Positions 26,538 to 35,174 of a DNA stretch of 64,000 nt are shown here, one piece after another (positions within the stretch are counted from its first letter, which is position 1; the number at the start of each line of letters is the position of its first letter). Made by a program: the position numbers and the translations under genes. The notes beneath the pieces were generated by a model, which was not told where the DNA came from, ran no database searches, and was given only the letters and a program-made list of their open reading frames with translations. Source of the DNA: Thalassobacter stenotrophicus (GTDB lineage: Bacteria > Pseudomonadota > Alphaproteobacteria > Rhodobacterales > Rhodobacteraceae); contig NZ_CYRX01000025.1 of the NCBI RefSeq assembly GCF_001458315.1, forward strand, positions 186,001 through 250,000. The letters run 5' to 3'.

Positions 26538-26856
26538 AGGTCACGCCGTTTTCTTCCAGCATGCTGTCCAACTCACCCGACAGGGTCATCTCGGTGATGA
26601 TATCGCAGCCGCCCACGAACTCACCTTTGACATAAAGCTGAGGGATTGTTGGCCAGTCGGAAAAGTCCTTGATGCCTTGGCGGATATCTTCGTCCGCAAG
26701 CACGTTCACATCGGTATATTCAAGGCCCATAAAGTTGAGCACACCGGCCACGCGGCTGGAAAAACCGCACTGGGGCATGGACTTGGTCCCCTTCATGAAC
26801 AGTACAACGTCACTGCTTTTGACCAGTTCTTCGATCTTGGTGTTGGTGTCAGACAT
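26494..26856 (-). CDS. grxD: monothiol glutaredoxin, Grx4 family
   Basis: CGFS-type glutaredoxin that binds a [2Fe-2S] cluster with glutathione and works with BolA proteins in Fe-S delivery or iron sensing. In the 120-residue protein the active site is 'PQCGFSSRV' (Cys30), with 'WPTIPQLYVKGEFVGG' (cis-Pro/TVP-type motif) and 'GGCDII' for glutathione. It follows a small membrane protein (TGATG, one-base overlap), which in turn overlaps bolA, so the three form one operon. Confidence 0.97.
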   Translation of the reverse strand: MSDTNTKIEELVKSSDVVLFMKGTKSMPQCGFSSRVAGVLNFMGLEYTDVNVLADEDIRQGIKDFSDWPTIPQLYVKGEFVGGCDIITEMTLSGELDSMLEENGVTFNKEAADKIREANA

Positions 26857-27128
26857 CAGTCGTTCCTCTCATTTGGTCCGTCTTGGGACGCATCCTTTGG
26901 CACAAAGGCCTTTGCATATTCCTGCGGGTCTTTGGGGACCCGGATTGTCGTAGAATGGCCACCGCCACCGCCGCCCGAAGCATAGTTAACGTCGATTAAG
27001 GTGTCGCCACGGCCCGGATCGATCCCGCGCTTTGACTTGTGTTCGGTGCGCACGGCTTGAACGGCGCGGGCGGCCAGTAGGACCAGCACGAGAACGCTCA
27101 TGCCTGCCAGAAGGCCGCCAAGTGTCAT
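26856..27128 (-). CDS. small single-pass membrane protein between bolA and grxD
   Basis: 90-residue protein I cannot assign to a named family. Residues 5-24 are a hydrophobic helix; a basic segment 'RTEHKSKRG' follows; then 'YASGGGGGGHSTTIRVPKDPQEYAKAFVP', a Gly-run plus conserved-looking tail. The ATG overlaps the bolA stop by 4 bases (ATGA) and its own stop overlaps the grxD ATG. That tight coupling to two proteins known to bind each other suggests a linked role, perhaps at the membrane; this is inference from position only. Confidence 0.7.
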   Translation of the reverse strand: MTLGGLLAGMSVLVLVLLAARAVQAVRTEHKSKRGIDPGRGDTLIDVNYASGGGGGGHSTTIRVPKDPQEYAKAFVPKDASQDGPNERND

Positions 27129-27361
27129 TCTGGTGCTTTTGTGGTTAACGCCAGAGCATGCAGCTCCCCGGAGGGGCCGTCCATTTTGCCTTTGAGCGCG
27201 GCATAAACGGCGCGCTGCTGTTGTACGCGGTTTTTGCCCTTGAAAGAGGCATCAACGACCATGGCGGCCATATGCACGCCGTCATCGCCCTGCACTTCGA
27301 TGGTCGCGTCGGGAAAACTCTCACGCAGTAGGCTTTCAATTTCATGGGCTTGCATTGGCAT
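27125..27361 (-). CDS. bolA: BolA family protein
   Basis: 78-residue BolA-like protein (BolA2 type), partner of monothiol glutaredoxins. The fold is recognisable from 'IESLLRESFPDATIEV', 'DDGVHMAAMVVDASFKGK' (with the cluster-ligand His) and 'QQRAVYAALKGKM..GELHALALTTKAPE'. I chose the ATG at 27361 (GGAG about 8 bases upstream); a second ATG two codons in is possible. The frame extends far upstream without homology. First gene of the bolA-membrane protein-grxD operon. Confidence 0.93.
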   Translation of the reverse strand: MPMQAHEIESLLRESFPDATIEVQGDDGVHMAAMVVDASFKGKNRVQQQRAVYAALKGKMDGPSGELHALALTTKAPE

Positions 27362-27523
27362 GTGCGGTCTCCGGATGTTGCCTGCCCTAGATGTAGATGG
27401 GCAAGCGCGGCCCCGCAAGGGGATGGGGCGCGACTTCCGGCGCGGGTGGGGCCATATACGGATAAAAAACCGTGACCCCAAAGCCGGGAAACGAATGAGT
27501 GGCCTGCAACTGCTGATGGAGTA

Positions 27524-27548
27524 GGGCGCACCGCCTAAAGGCGCGCCC
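27524..27548 (-). terminator. hairpin downstream of purL
   Basis: GGGCGC + GCC pair with GGC + GCGCCC around loop TAAA with a 3-nt bulge, 12 bases after the purL stop. No T-run follows. The remaining 27362-27523 spacer contains the bolA upstream region with no other feature that I can support. Confidence 0.45.
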
Positions 27549-27560
27549 GAGTATGCTGTG

Positions 27561-29720
27561 TTAAGCGAAAGTAGCCGCGAACGTAGTGCGATACACCTCA
27601 GCGAGTTCGGCCAGCGGGACACTGGTGCCACCAAGGGTCACGTCGCTGCCCGCGAAGCGGCCAACTGTCGTGAGCGGAACCCCGGCTTGAGCTGCGGCAA
27701 CCATCAAAGCTTCGGCCTTGTCGAAGGAGCAGGCGATCAAGTATCGAGCTTGGTCTTCTCCGAACAAGGTCGGGGTATCGCTCGCGTCCAATGTCACGCC
27801 AACGCCGCTGGCTTCCGCCAACTCAAATGCCGCCATCGCGAGGCCACCATCGGACAAATCGGTACACGCATTGATGTTCGCGGCGTTGTCGAGGATGAAC
27901 TGACCATTGCGCGCCTCGGCCTCTAGGTCGACGTGGGGCGCATCGCCGTCTTCACGGTTAAACACCTCAGCCAAAAGGGCGGATTGCCCCAAATGACCCG
28001 TCGTTTCACCGACCAAGATCGCCATGTGGCCTTCGCGGACATCACCGAGGATCGCATCGTCGAGCGAGTTGAGCAGACCCACAGCGCCAATCGTAGGCGT
28101 GGGCAAAATCCCTTGACCGTCGGTTTCATTATAAAGCGACACGTTACCCGAAACGATGGGCATGTCGAGCGCGGCGCAGGCGGCACCGATCCCTTTGATC
28201 GCGCCCACAAATTGGCCCATGATCTCGGGCTTTTCGGGATTGCCGAAGTTCAGGTTGTCGGTGCTGGCCAGCGGTTTGGCGCCCTTTGACACAAGGTTGC
28301 GATAGGCTTCGGCGACGGCTTGTTTGCCGCCTTCTTCGGGGTTGGCTTTGACGTAGCGCGGCGTCACGTCAGAGGTGAACGCCAGCGCCTTGTCGGTGCC
28401 ATGCACCCGGATCACGCCCGCGCCTGTGCCTGGAAGGCAGGCACTGTCGGCCATGACCATAGTGTCGTATTGCTCAAATACCCAGTTGCGGGCGCAATAG
28501 TTGGGGGATGCCAAAAGCGCCTTGAGGCCATCAATTGGGTCGATCCCGGGCACATCCTCCAACGGTTCAGCGGCTGGTGTGGGCACCCAAGGGCGGTCAT
28601 ATTCAGGGGCCGAGGACGCCAGCTTTGACAGCGGCAGATCAGCCTTAGTTTCACCGTTATGCATGATCAAGAAACGGTCTTCGGCGATAGTTTCACCCAC
28701 GATCGCAAAGTCGAGGTCCCATTTGTCGAACACGGCCTTTGCCTCGGCCTCAAGCTCAGGCTTGAGAACCATCAGCATCCGCTCTTGGCTTTCGGAGAGC
28801 ATCATTTCGTAGGCCGTCATTGCGTTTTCGCGGACGGGCACGCGCTCTAGGTCGAGGCGGACGCCAAGCCCGCCTTTATCGCCCATTTCAACGGCCGAGC
28901 AGGTCAGACCCGCAGCGCCCATATCTTGGATTGAGATAACAGCGCCGGTTGCCATCAACTCTAGCGTGGCTTCCATCAGGCGTTTTTCGGTGAATGGGTC
29001 ACCGACCTGAACCGTTGGGCGTTTTTCTTCGATCGTGTCGTCGAACTCAGCCGAGGCCATTGTCGCCCCGCCAACGCCGTCACGCCCGGTTTTCGCGCCC
29101 AAATATACCACTGGCATTCCTACGCCGGAGGCTGCCGAGTAAAAAATCTTGTCCGCATCCGCGAGGCCCGCGGCGAACGCGTTCACCAGGCAGTTGCCGT
29201 TATAAGCTGCGTGGAACCGGACTTCGCCGCCAACGGTTGGCACGCCAAAGCAGTTGCCGTAGCCGCCGACGCCTTCGACGACGCCGTGAACCAATTGGCG
29301 GGTTTTATGGTGTGCGGGTTCGCCAAAAGATAGCGCGTTCATCGCGGCAATCGGGCGGGCGCCCATTGTGAACACGTCCCGCAGGATGCCGCCAACGCCG
29401 GTCGCAGCACCTTGGTAGGGTTCAATGTAGGACGGGTGGTTGTGGCTTTCCATCTTGAAAACAACGGCTTGGCCGTCGCCAATATCCACGATGCCAGCGT
29501 TTTCACCGGGGCCACAAATGACTTGGGGGCCCTCGGTGGGCAGGGTGCGCAGCCATTTCTTGGAGGATTTGTAGGAGCAATGCTCATTCCACATCGCCGA
29601 GAAAATACCTAGCTCGGTGAAGGTCGGCGCGCGGCCGATGATGTCCAGAATGCTGTCGTATTCGTCGGGCGTAAGGCCGTGGGCTGCGATCAGGTCTGGG
29701 GTGATGGCTGGCTCTTGCAT
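27561..29720 (-). CDS. purL: phosphoribosylformylglycinamidine synthase subunit PurL
   Basis: ATP-dependent synthetase subunit converting FGAR to FGAM in purine synthesis, working with PurS and PurQ (both in this window, 7-10 kb away on the other strand). At 719 residues it is the small Bacillus-type PurL that requires those partners. Visible are '[13 protein letters not shown]', '[27 protein letters not shown]'-type nucleotide site (within 67-95), '[13 protein letters not shown]' and '[10 protein letters not shown]'. The gene has its own upstream region and no close partner in an operon. Confidence 0.98.
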   Translation of the reverse strand: MQEPAITPDLIAAHGLTPDEYDSILDIIGRAPTFTELGIFSAMWNEHCSYKSSKKWLRTLPTEGPQVICGPGENAGIVDIGDGQAVVFKMESHNHPSYIEPYQGAATGVGGILRDVFTMGARPIAAMNALSFGEPAHHKTRQLVHGVVEGVGGYGNCFGVPTVGGEVRFHAAYNGNCLVNAFAAGLADADKIFYSAASGVGMPVVYLGAKTGRDGVGGATMASAEFDDTIEEKRPTVQVGDPFTEKRLMEATLELMATGAVISIQDMGAAGLTCSAVEMGDKGGLGVRLDLERVPVRENAMTAYEMMLSESQERMLMVLKPELEAEAKAVFDKWDLDFAIVGETIAEDRFLIMHNGETKADLPLSKLASSAPEYDRPWVPTPAAEPLEDVPGIDPIDGLKALLASPNYCARNWVFEQYDTMVMADSACLPGTGAGVIRVHGTDKALAFTSDVTPRYVKANPEEGGKQAVAEAYRNLVSKGAKPLASTDNLNFGNPEKPEIMGQFVGAIKGIGAACAALDMPIVSGNVSLYNETDGQGILPTPTIGAVGLLNSLDDAILGDVREGHMAILVGETTGHLGQSALLAEVFNREDGDAPHVDLEAEARNGQFILDNAANINACTDLSDGGLAMAAFELAEASGVGVTLDASDTPTLFGEDQARYLIACSFDKAEALMVAAAQAGVPLTTVGRFAGSDVTLGGTSVPLAELAEVYRTTFAATFA

Positions 29721-29795
29721 GTCGGCTCCCGCGTCTGTGTGCGGGCCTTCTAAACCGGGCGTGGCCCGAGGGAAAGGGGCAAGCGCATCCAGCTT

Positions 29796-30434
29796 CTAAA
29801 GTGCGCGCAGAACAGGGTCCAAATCGCCATAGCCGGTAAAGCGCCGCTCAAACCGCAGCCCAAGGCGGTCGGCACAGATTTGCGCCTTTTTTGTTAGCTC
29901 GGGATCGTCGGTTTGGGCCTGATATACGAGCGTTTCATAGTGGGCGAAGTACATTTCGCGCAGTTCGGGGTGGTGATCGAGGCCAAGGGGCTTGGTCACA
30001 AAAGCGTCGAATTGGCGCACAAGGAAGTCCGTCAAGTAGAAGGCCGTGAACTCTTCGCGGGCGGCAAAAGCGGCGTTGCCCTCAAAAAAGCTGTAGCAAT
30101 GGGGGCCCTCGATCATCTCAACCCCAAGCTCGGCACAGGCCTTTTGCAGCATCCCGCCAGTGCCGCAATCCGCATAGACAACCAAGATCGTCTCATACCC
30201 GGCGCGGTGTTTTTCCACGGCCGCACGCACAGCATCGGGGATGCGGTCCGGTGTGTTGTGCAGGATTGCAGGCAGGCAGTGCAGATCCATGTGATCCCAC
30301 CCGTTGGCATCGCGCAGGTCGATCAGCTCACGCGCCAAAGCCCCGCAGGCCAACAGCAGAATGCGGCCCGCGCCCTTGGCGGTGAGCCCGTGATCGGTCA
30401 GTGCATCATCATCTAACGCCATTTGAGTGAACAT
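29796..30434 (-). CDS. DUF1638 family protein
   Basis: 212-residue protein of the DUF1638 family, function unknown. Conserved cysteines are in 'ILLLACGALARE' (Cys30), 'LHCLPA' (Cys53), 'VVYADCGTGGM' (Cys90) and 'GPHCYSFFEG' (Cys113), which suggests a metal site. Members are, as I recall, often encoded beside corrinoid methyltransferases, as here. Its start overlaps the thioredoxin-like gene (by 22 bases, or 10 if the ATG at 30422 is used; neither has a clear Shine-Dalgarno), so it is coupled to that operon. Confidence 0.85.
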   Translation of the reverse strand: MFTQMALDDDALTDHGLTAKGAGRILLLACGALARELIDLRDANGWDHMDLHCLPAILHNTPDRIPDAVRAAVEKHRAGYETILVVYADCGTGGMLQKACAELGVEMIEGPHCYSFFEGNAAFAAREEFTAFYLTDFLVRQFDAFVTKPLGLDHHPELREMYFAHYETLVYQAQTDDPELTKKAQICADRLGLRFERRFTGYGDLDPVLRAL

Positions 30435-30961
30435 CCCATTGAAGCGATTTGATCCCGTGGCCCGGTGCCCGTATCCGCGATTTGGAGCATGGCATCGCGC
30501 AGTTCCGGACGGCGTGGGGCATTGGCCCCGTGTCCGCCATCATCTAGCCGCCCGCGGTACTGCAACGCGCCGATGGCGTTAAAGCCAAAAAAGTCGGGCG
30601 TGCAGACGGCCCCGAACGCGCGCGCAACCGATTGATCCGTATCCACGAGATAAGGAAAGTCGAAGCCATGCCTTTGGGCAAAAGTGGCCATCTTGTCCGG
30701 AGTATCTGCGGGGTAGGTGTCATAGTCATTGGACATGATCGCCGCGACGCCCACGCCCTGTCCCTGAAGGGCATTTAGGTCCATCGCAAGCCGCTCTGCG
30801 ATGCAAATAACATAGGGGCAGTGATTGCAAATGAATGCGACCAATAAGCCGCCGGGGCCCATAAGGTCCCGGCTGTCGTATAATTTTCCGCTTGGATCGC
30901 TGAGTGCGAAGCGCGGGGCGGGCCAGCCAAAGTCGCAGACAGGTGTATCTGCCAGCGCCAT
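30413..30961 (-). CDS. thioredoxin-fold redoxin with CxxC motif
   Basis: 182-residue thioredoxin-like protein of the AhpC/TSA-redoxin type. The redox site is 'FICNHCPYV' (Cys45, Cys48), placed after the first beta-alpha unit; 'YLVDTDQSVARAFGAVCTPDFFGF' contains the cis-Pro loop. No signal peptide, so cytoplasmic. It lies 6 bases after the corrinoid protein gene and overlaps the DUF1638 gene. A role in keeping a cobalt or zinc thiol centre reduced would fit but is conjecture. Confidence 0.85.
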   Translation of the reverse strand: MALADTPVCDFGWPAPRFALSDPSGKLYDSRDLMGPGGLLVAFICNHCPYVICIAERLAMDLNALQGQGVGVAAIMSNDYDTYPADTPDKMATFAQRHGFDFPYLVDTDQSVARAFGAVCTPDFFGFNAIGALQYRGRLDDGGHGANAPRRPELRDAMLQIADTGTGPRDQIASMGCSLKWR

Positions 30962-30967
30962 TGCGCC

Positions 30968-31672
30968 TTAGCCTGCGGCCATTTGGTTGTGCTTGCGCGC
31001 GACCCATTCCTTGGCCGTTTCGACGGCGACAGCCGCATCACGGCAGTAAGCGTCCGCACCGATGGCCTTGCCGAATTCCTCGTTCAAAGGCGCACCCCCC
31101 ACGAGGACGATGTAATCGTCGCGGATCTGCTTTTCGACCATCGTGTCGATGACGACCTTCATATAGGGCATTGTCGTGGTCAGCAGGGCGGACATGCCAA
31201 GGATGTCGGGCTTTTCGGCTTCGAGCGCCTCAAGGTAAGTCTCAACAGCGTTGTTGATGCCTAGGTCGACAACCTCAAAACCCGCGCCTTCCATCATCAT
31301 GGATACGAGGTTTTTGCCGATGTCGTGAATGTCACCTTTAACGGTGCCAATAACCATTTTGCCGACGCGGGGCGCGCCGGTTTCGGCCAGAAGCGGCTTG
31401 AGGATGAACATCCCACCCTTCATGGCATTCGCGGCCAGCAAAACCTCTGGCACAAACAAGATACCGTCGCGGAAATCGTTTCCGACAACGGTCATGCCGC
31501 CCACCAAAGCCTCGGTCAGAATGCGGTAAGGGGCCCATCCGCGTTCCAGCAGAATTTCAACGGCTTCCTCAATCTCTTCCTTCAGGCCATCGTACAGGTC
31601 GTCGTACATCTGTTGGACGAGTTCATTGTCATCCAGTTCACTCAGGATGATGTCATCTTCTTGTTCAGACAT
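30968..31672 (-). CDS. corrinoid (B12-binding) methyl carrier protein
   Basis: 234-residue two-domain corrinoid protein like the B12 module of methionine synthase and MtbC-type carriers. Residues 20-105 form the helical cap domain; 106-225 the Rossmann B12 domain with the axial-ligand motif 'GDIHDIGKN' (DxHxxG; His116), 'SALLTTTMPYM' and 'GGAPLN'. The start at 31672 has GGGGGAG upstream; an upstream extension of 37 codons has no homology. It carries methyl groups as methyl-cobalamin, presumably to the homocysteine methyltransferase encoded 146 bases upstream. Confidence 0.92.
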   Translation of the reverse strand: MSEQEDDIILSELDDNELVQQMYDDLYDGLKEEIEEAVEILLERGWAPYRILTEALVGGMTVVGNDFRDGILFVPEVLLAANAMKGGMFILKPLLAETGAPRVGKMVIGTVKGDIHDIGKNLVSMMMEGAGFEVVDLGINNAVETYLEALEAEKPDILGMSALLTTTMPYMKVVIDTMVEKQIRDDYIVLVGGAPLNEEFGKAIGADAYCRDAAVAVETAKEWVARKHNQMAAG

Positions 31673-31818
31673 GGCGCGGTCTCCCCCTAGCGCGATTGGG
31701 TCAGGTTCGGTGTGCCGGAGTGTCGCAGAAACGACGCTCTCGTTTGCGACATTGCCCGTTCTCGCACCGACGCTTTCGGTCATTTTGATGTGTATTTCAT
31801 GCTTTCCGTCACGCCAAC

Positions 31819-32841
31819 TTAGGCGCGGCGGCGGCGGCGTGTGGGTCGCGGCTGGGGCGTTGTGTCTGCGTTGGTGCCGTCGCTTTCGGATGAAAACCCA
31901 CCCAAGGCCTGCGCGATGGCGTCCATGTCCGGCGCGTCGCTTTTGGGCTGTGTTTCAAGTGCTTGGCGCATGGCGCGCAGGTGTTCGGGCATGGTCCCAC
32001 AGCAGCCACCAATGATGTGCGCGCCACTGTCGCGGGCCATTGTTGCATAGGTGGCCATCACTTCGGGCGTGCCGTCGTAGTGGATGTGCCCATCATGGTA
32101 TTTGGGGATGCCTGCGTTGCCTTTGGCGATGATCGGGCGGGTCGTGCCGGTGGCCGCAAACCCTTGGACGGTTCGTAGCAAGTCCGATGCGCCAACCCCA
32201 CAATTTGCACCGAATGCCACGGGTGGATGGTCCAATTTTTCGACCATCGCTGCCATCGCGTTTGAGGTCATGCCCATCATTGTGCGTCCTGCGGTGTCAA
32301 AGCTCATGGTGCCGCACCACGGCATACCGGCCAGTTTCGCGGCCTCGGCGGCAGCGGCGTATTCCTCGGGGGCCGAGATCGTCTCAACCCATAAAACGTC
32401 TGCGCCGCCTTCCTTCAGGCCCTCTGCCTGTTCATGGAACATCTCGACCGCGTCTGCGTGGGTGAGGGGGCCGAGGGGGGCCATGATTTCGCCCGTTGGC
32501 CCCATTGAACCCGCAACGATTACTGTCCGCCCGGAGGCATCTGCGATGTCACGGCCAATTTCAGCTGCGATGCGCGACAGTTCACGGGCGCGGTGGCCTG
32601 CGTCGTGCAATTTAAGCCGCGCTCGGTTGCCACCGAATGAGTTGGTCAAAAAGATATCCGAACCCGCATCGACCGCGCCGCGATAAAGCGTGCGGATATT
32701 TTCTGGGTGTGTTTCGTTCCACAACTCGGGCGCATCACCAGATTGCAGCCCCATGTTGAATAGGTTCGTGCCGGTCGCACCATCCGCCAAAAGCCAGTCG
32801 CGTTCGGACAAAAGTGTGGTGAAGGCATTGCGGTCGGTCAT
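31819..32841 (-). CDS. bmt: homocysteine S-methyltransferase (betaine/B12-dependent type)
   Basis: 340-residue single-domain enzyme of the homocysteine methyltransferase family, annotated in Roseobacters as betaine--homocysteine methyltransferase. The TIM barrel has 'LLADGATGTNLF', 'LTNSFGGNRARL', and the zinc ligands Cys214 ('GANCGVGA') and Cys280-Cys281 ('IIGGCCGTMPEHL'). It lacks pterin, B12 and activation domains. With a B12 protein gene next door it more likely forms part of a split MetH, though betaine use is possible. Start at 32841 chosen by homology; no Shine-Dalgarno is visible and an ATG at 32886 is the alternative. The C-terminus is a short Arg-run. Confidence 0.85.
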   Translation of the reverse strand: MTDRNAFTTLLSERDWLLADGATGTNLFNMGLQSGDAPELWNETHPENIRTLYRGAVDAGSDIFLTNSFGGNRARLKLHDAGHRARELSRIAAEIGRDIADASGRTVIVAGSMGPTGEIMAPLGPLTHADAVEMFHEQAEGLKEGGADVLWVETISAPEEYAAAAEAAKLAGMPWCGTMSFDTAGRTMMGMTSNAMAAMVEKLDHPPVAFGANCGVGASDLLRTVQGFAATGTTRPIIAKGNAGIPKYHDGHIHYDGTPEVMATYATMARDSGAHIIGGCCGTMPEHLRAMRQALETQPKSDAPDMDAIAQALGGFSSESDGTNADTTPQPRPTRRRRRA

Positions 32842-32884
32842 GGGGGAGGGCTTTCTAAATACGTCGGCGTTGGCCGTGCCTGCC

Positions 32885-32923
32885 ATGCACCACATCATGC
32901 ATCAAGTGCATATTGTGCATGAT
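32885..32923. promoter_or_regulatory. cluster of TGCA half-sites upstream of methyltransferase gene
   Basis: Four (A/G)TGCA(C/T) hexamers at 32885, 32898, 32906 and 32915 lie in 36 bp, and ATCATGCA (32894-32901) / TGCATGAT (32916-32923) is a perfect inverted repeat. The region is AT-rich and sits between the MprF-like stop and the methyltransferase start, so it is a candidate operator. Confidence 0.45.
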
Positions 32924-32925
32924 TA

Positions 32926-34875
32926 TTATGAGTTAGGTTGGGATTGGGTGTGAGGGCGGCTTTGGGAAGTGGGCCGCAAAGCCTTACCGATCTCAAAACA
33001 CCCAAGCAGCAATCCGCCGGGTCCCTTTACCATCAAGTACCGAGGTGTCCACAAAGGTGCAAAGCTGTTTTTGAATTGCAACAAGCCGCGCGCGCCGGGT
33101 GATCGTTTGTGCGCCCAATTAAAAATACGGGCCGTGATACCCTTTGCTGAAGGCGCATGAAATGGCACGCAATCGAGCGAAAGTTGGGCGATGTTTTGAT
33201 CGGCGGCATCAGTGATTGCTGTGCAAATAAGCGCGTGCATCGTCCCATCGGGGCAAGTTTTGGTGTGCCGCACTAGGTCCAGCATCCAGCCCCTTTCGGT
33301 CACGTGAAAACTGACGAAGGCGATCAAAGCCCCCTTGTGGTGTGCGGTATACACACGCTGGGCGCGCAGCAGTTGCGGCGCGAAACGGCCCATGGATAGT
33401 CCGCGTTCCCCGCCGTGATCCTTGGCCCATTCTTGCGCAACGTTCGTCATTTCCCGCATGGGCAGGTTTTGGGCGTGGGTGATGACCACATCGGCTTTGG
33501 TCACATGGCGCAGTTTGCGGCGCAGTTGGCGGTGGCTTGGCCCCGAGAGGTCAAATTGCGCGGGCAAAACAATCGCCTCTGCGCCAAGGGGCAGTTGCCA
33601 CCATCCGGATGTTCGGAGCTGAGATGCCAAGGCTTGGGGCGCCTTATACACCACCGCCGGCACGCCGGCTTCGCGAGAGGCCACATCAAGCGCGGCGTCC
33701 ATTTGCGTGTGGTTAGCCCCAAAGGGTGCTCCAATCGCTATCACTGCCTGATTGCCGCGATGCACCAGCCAGTGGCCTGTGTTGTCCGCGTTAGAAATGG
33801 CCTCACGACCCGGCTCAAACAGCAAGGCGGACAGGGGGTCGTGCGCGTTTCGGATTGTTGTTGTGTTGGGGGGGGTACCCGTCTTGCTTAGCCCGTGGCG
33901 CAGGACCTGCGGCGTATCGAGTGGGGCAAGCGCTTTGTCCGCGGGCCACAGGACATGACCGGCAGCGAGCATCGCGGGCAGGACATAATATGTCAGGCGA
34001 AAGCCGACGATTGCGGCCAAGACGGCTGGTGCGGCCTCGGGCGGGGTCATGCTAAGTAGTGTCAGCTCAAACGCGCCGAACCCGCCGGGTGTGCCGGACA
34101 TGATCCCGCACCCAAGCGCCAGCAAGAACGCAGGGATCAACAACGCGAACGACAGGTCCACGTCAGGCGGCAACAAAACATAGAGCGCCCCCGCCGCCGC
34201 AATCGTGTCAATCGCGGCCCAGAGCACCAATGCCAAAAGCGTTGGTAGTCCGGGTATGGTTATCTGACGGCCAAACACTGTGAACCGTGGCAAAAACAAA
34301 GAGGCACCGCACAAGGCCAAGGCCAGCGGCCCCACGATCCAACCGATCCACGCCACATCGCCTGCCAAAGTGGGCAGCGTTGCAAAGGCGATCAGAGTTG
34401 TGATTGCCCAGCCGAACAAAAAGCCCGCAGTCACAAGGCCTGTGATCGACATTGCCCGACCGGGGTGATCTTGTCCCGGCATGCCGGAGCGTAACAATCG
34501 CCAGCGCACCAATGATCCGGTCACCACGCCTAGGCCCAACATTTGCGCCAAGGCGGTCGCCGATGCGCCGGAGGCCAGGACGCGACCACGGGGCAGGCCC
34601 GTGCCCAGCAATCGATGCGCAATGAGGTCATACTGGGCCACAGCACGAAAGCTGATCACGGTTAGGGCCATCGATGTGGCCCATGCCAACGGGCTGATCT
34701 GCGCCAAGGCGTCGCGCACCTGTACAAGGTCGAAATCGGCCAGCTTTTGGGCGAGCAGCACTACCATGACGCCGCCGATGATCAGCGGCAGGATCTGTTT
34801 CAGGCTGAGCGAGAGGCTAGGCCGCGCACGGGTTCGCGCGGCTGGTGTCGCCTGCGTCGTTCGGGGATGTGCCAT
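32926..34875 (-). CDS. mprF: MprF-like lysylphosphatidylglycerol synthase/flippase
   Basis: 649-residue membrane protein with the two MprF parts: an N-terminal flippase-type membrane domain (about 25-320, several helices, with 'GTPGGFGAFELTLL') and a C-terminal DUF2156 aminoacyl-transferase domain (about 350-630, with 'DLSGPSHRQLRRKLRHV', 'MGRF' and 'LVRHTKTCPDGTMHALI'). MprF enzymes transfer lysine or alanine from charged tRNA to phosphatidylglycerol and move the product outward. It is shorter than typical MprF (about 840-880), mainly in the membrane part. Start 34875 has GGAG 9 bases upstream; the frame is open further upstream but without membrane character. Amino acid specificity unknown. 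Confidence 0.85.
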   Translation of the reverse strand: MAHPRTTQATPAARTRARPSLSLSLKQILPLIIGGVMVVLLAQKLADFDLVQVRDALAQISPLAWATSMALTVISFRAVAQYDLIAHRLLGTGLPRGRVLASGASATALAQMLGLGVVTGSLVRWRLLRSGMPGQDHPGRAMSITGLVTAGFLFGWAITTLIAFATLPTLAGDVAWIGWIVGPLALALCGASLFLPRFTVFGRQITIPGLPTLLALVLWAAIDTIAAAGALYVLLPPDVDLSFALLIPAFLLALGCGIMSGTPGGFGAFELTLLSMTPPEAAPAVLAAIVGFRLTYYVLPAMLAAGHVLWPADKALAPLDTPQVLRHGLSKTGTPPNTTTIRNAHDPLSALLFEPGREAISNADNTGHWLVHRGNQAVIAIGAPFGANHTQMDAALDVASREAGVPAVVYKAPQALASQLRTSGWWQLPLGAEAIVLPAQFDLSGPSHRQLRRKLRHVTKADVVITHAQNLPMREMTNVAQEWAKDHGGERGLSMGRFAPQLLRAQRVYTAHHKGALIAFVSFHVTERGWMLDLVRHTKTCPDGTMHALICTAITDAADQNIAQLSLDCVPFHAPSAKGITARIFNWAHKRSPGARGLLQFKNSFAPLWTPRYLMVKGPGGLLLGCFEIGKALRPTSQSRPHTQSQPNS

Positions 34876-35174
34876 ACAGTCTGTCTCCGCCCAAAGCCCG
34901 TGAACCGGTGCGAGGGATATCAAAAGCCCCATCATCGGGAAGGGCATACGGGCATTCGCGCGTCTGGAACCGCAAAGCGGCAGCATCAGTGTGGCGCGAG
35001 GAAAGTCGTGGCGGATTCTCCGCCGACCGATCGCACAACCACTGCAATGGGTGAGTGTGAAACAGTGATTTGCCGAACCCACCGTCGAAAGTGGGCTGGC
35101 CAATGATCGGTTTCACAGTGTTAGCAGCAGGCGCCTACTAATTCGTTAATTTTCGCGTGCACCTGAGGCGTTTT
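34876..35174. other. 299-bp gap, no gene seen
   Basis: Spacer between the minus-strand DUF1476 and MprF-like genes. A short dyad (CCCAC 35078-35082 / GTGGG 35091-35095) is present without a T-run. Open frames here have no protein-like features that I can support. The mprF promoter probably lies in it. Confidence 0.5.

Noticed and set aside
32928-34875. Annotation of the MprF-like gene as longer, from 35103
   Set aside because: The extra 76 residues lack membrane character, while the ATG at 34875 has GGAG nine bases upstream.
34817-35116. 99-codon minus-strand frame before the MprF-like gene
   Set aside because: No Shine-Dalgarno or domain; overlaps the mprF N-terminus out of frame.
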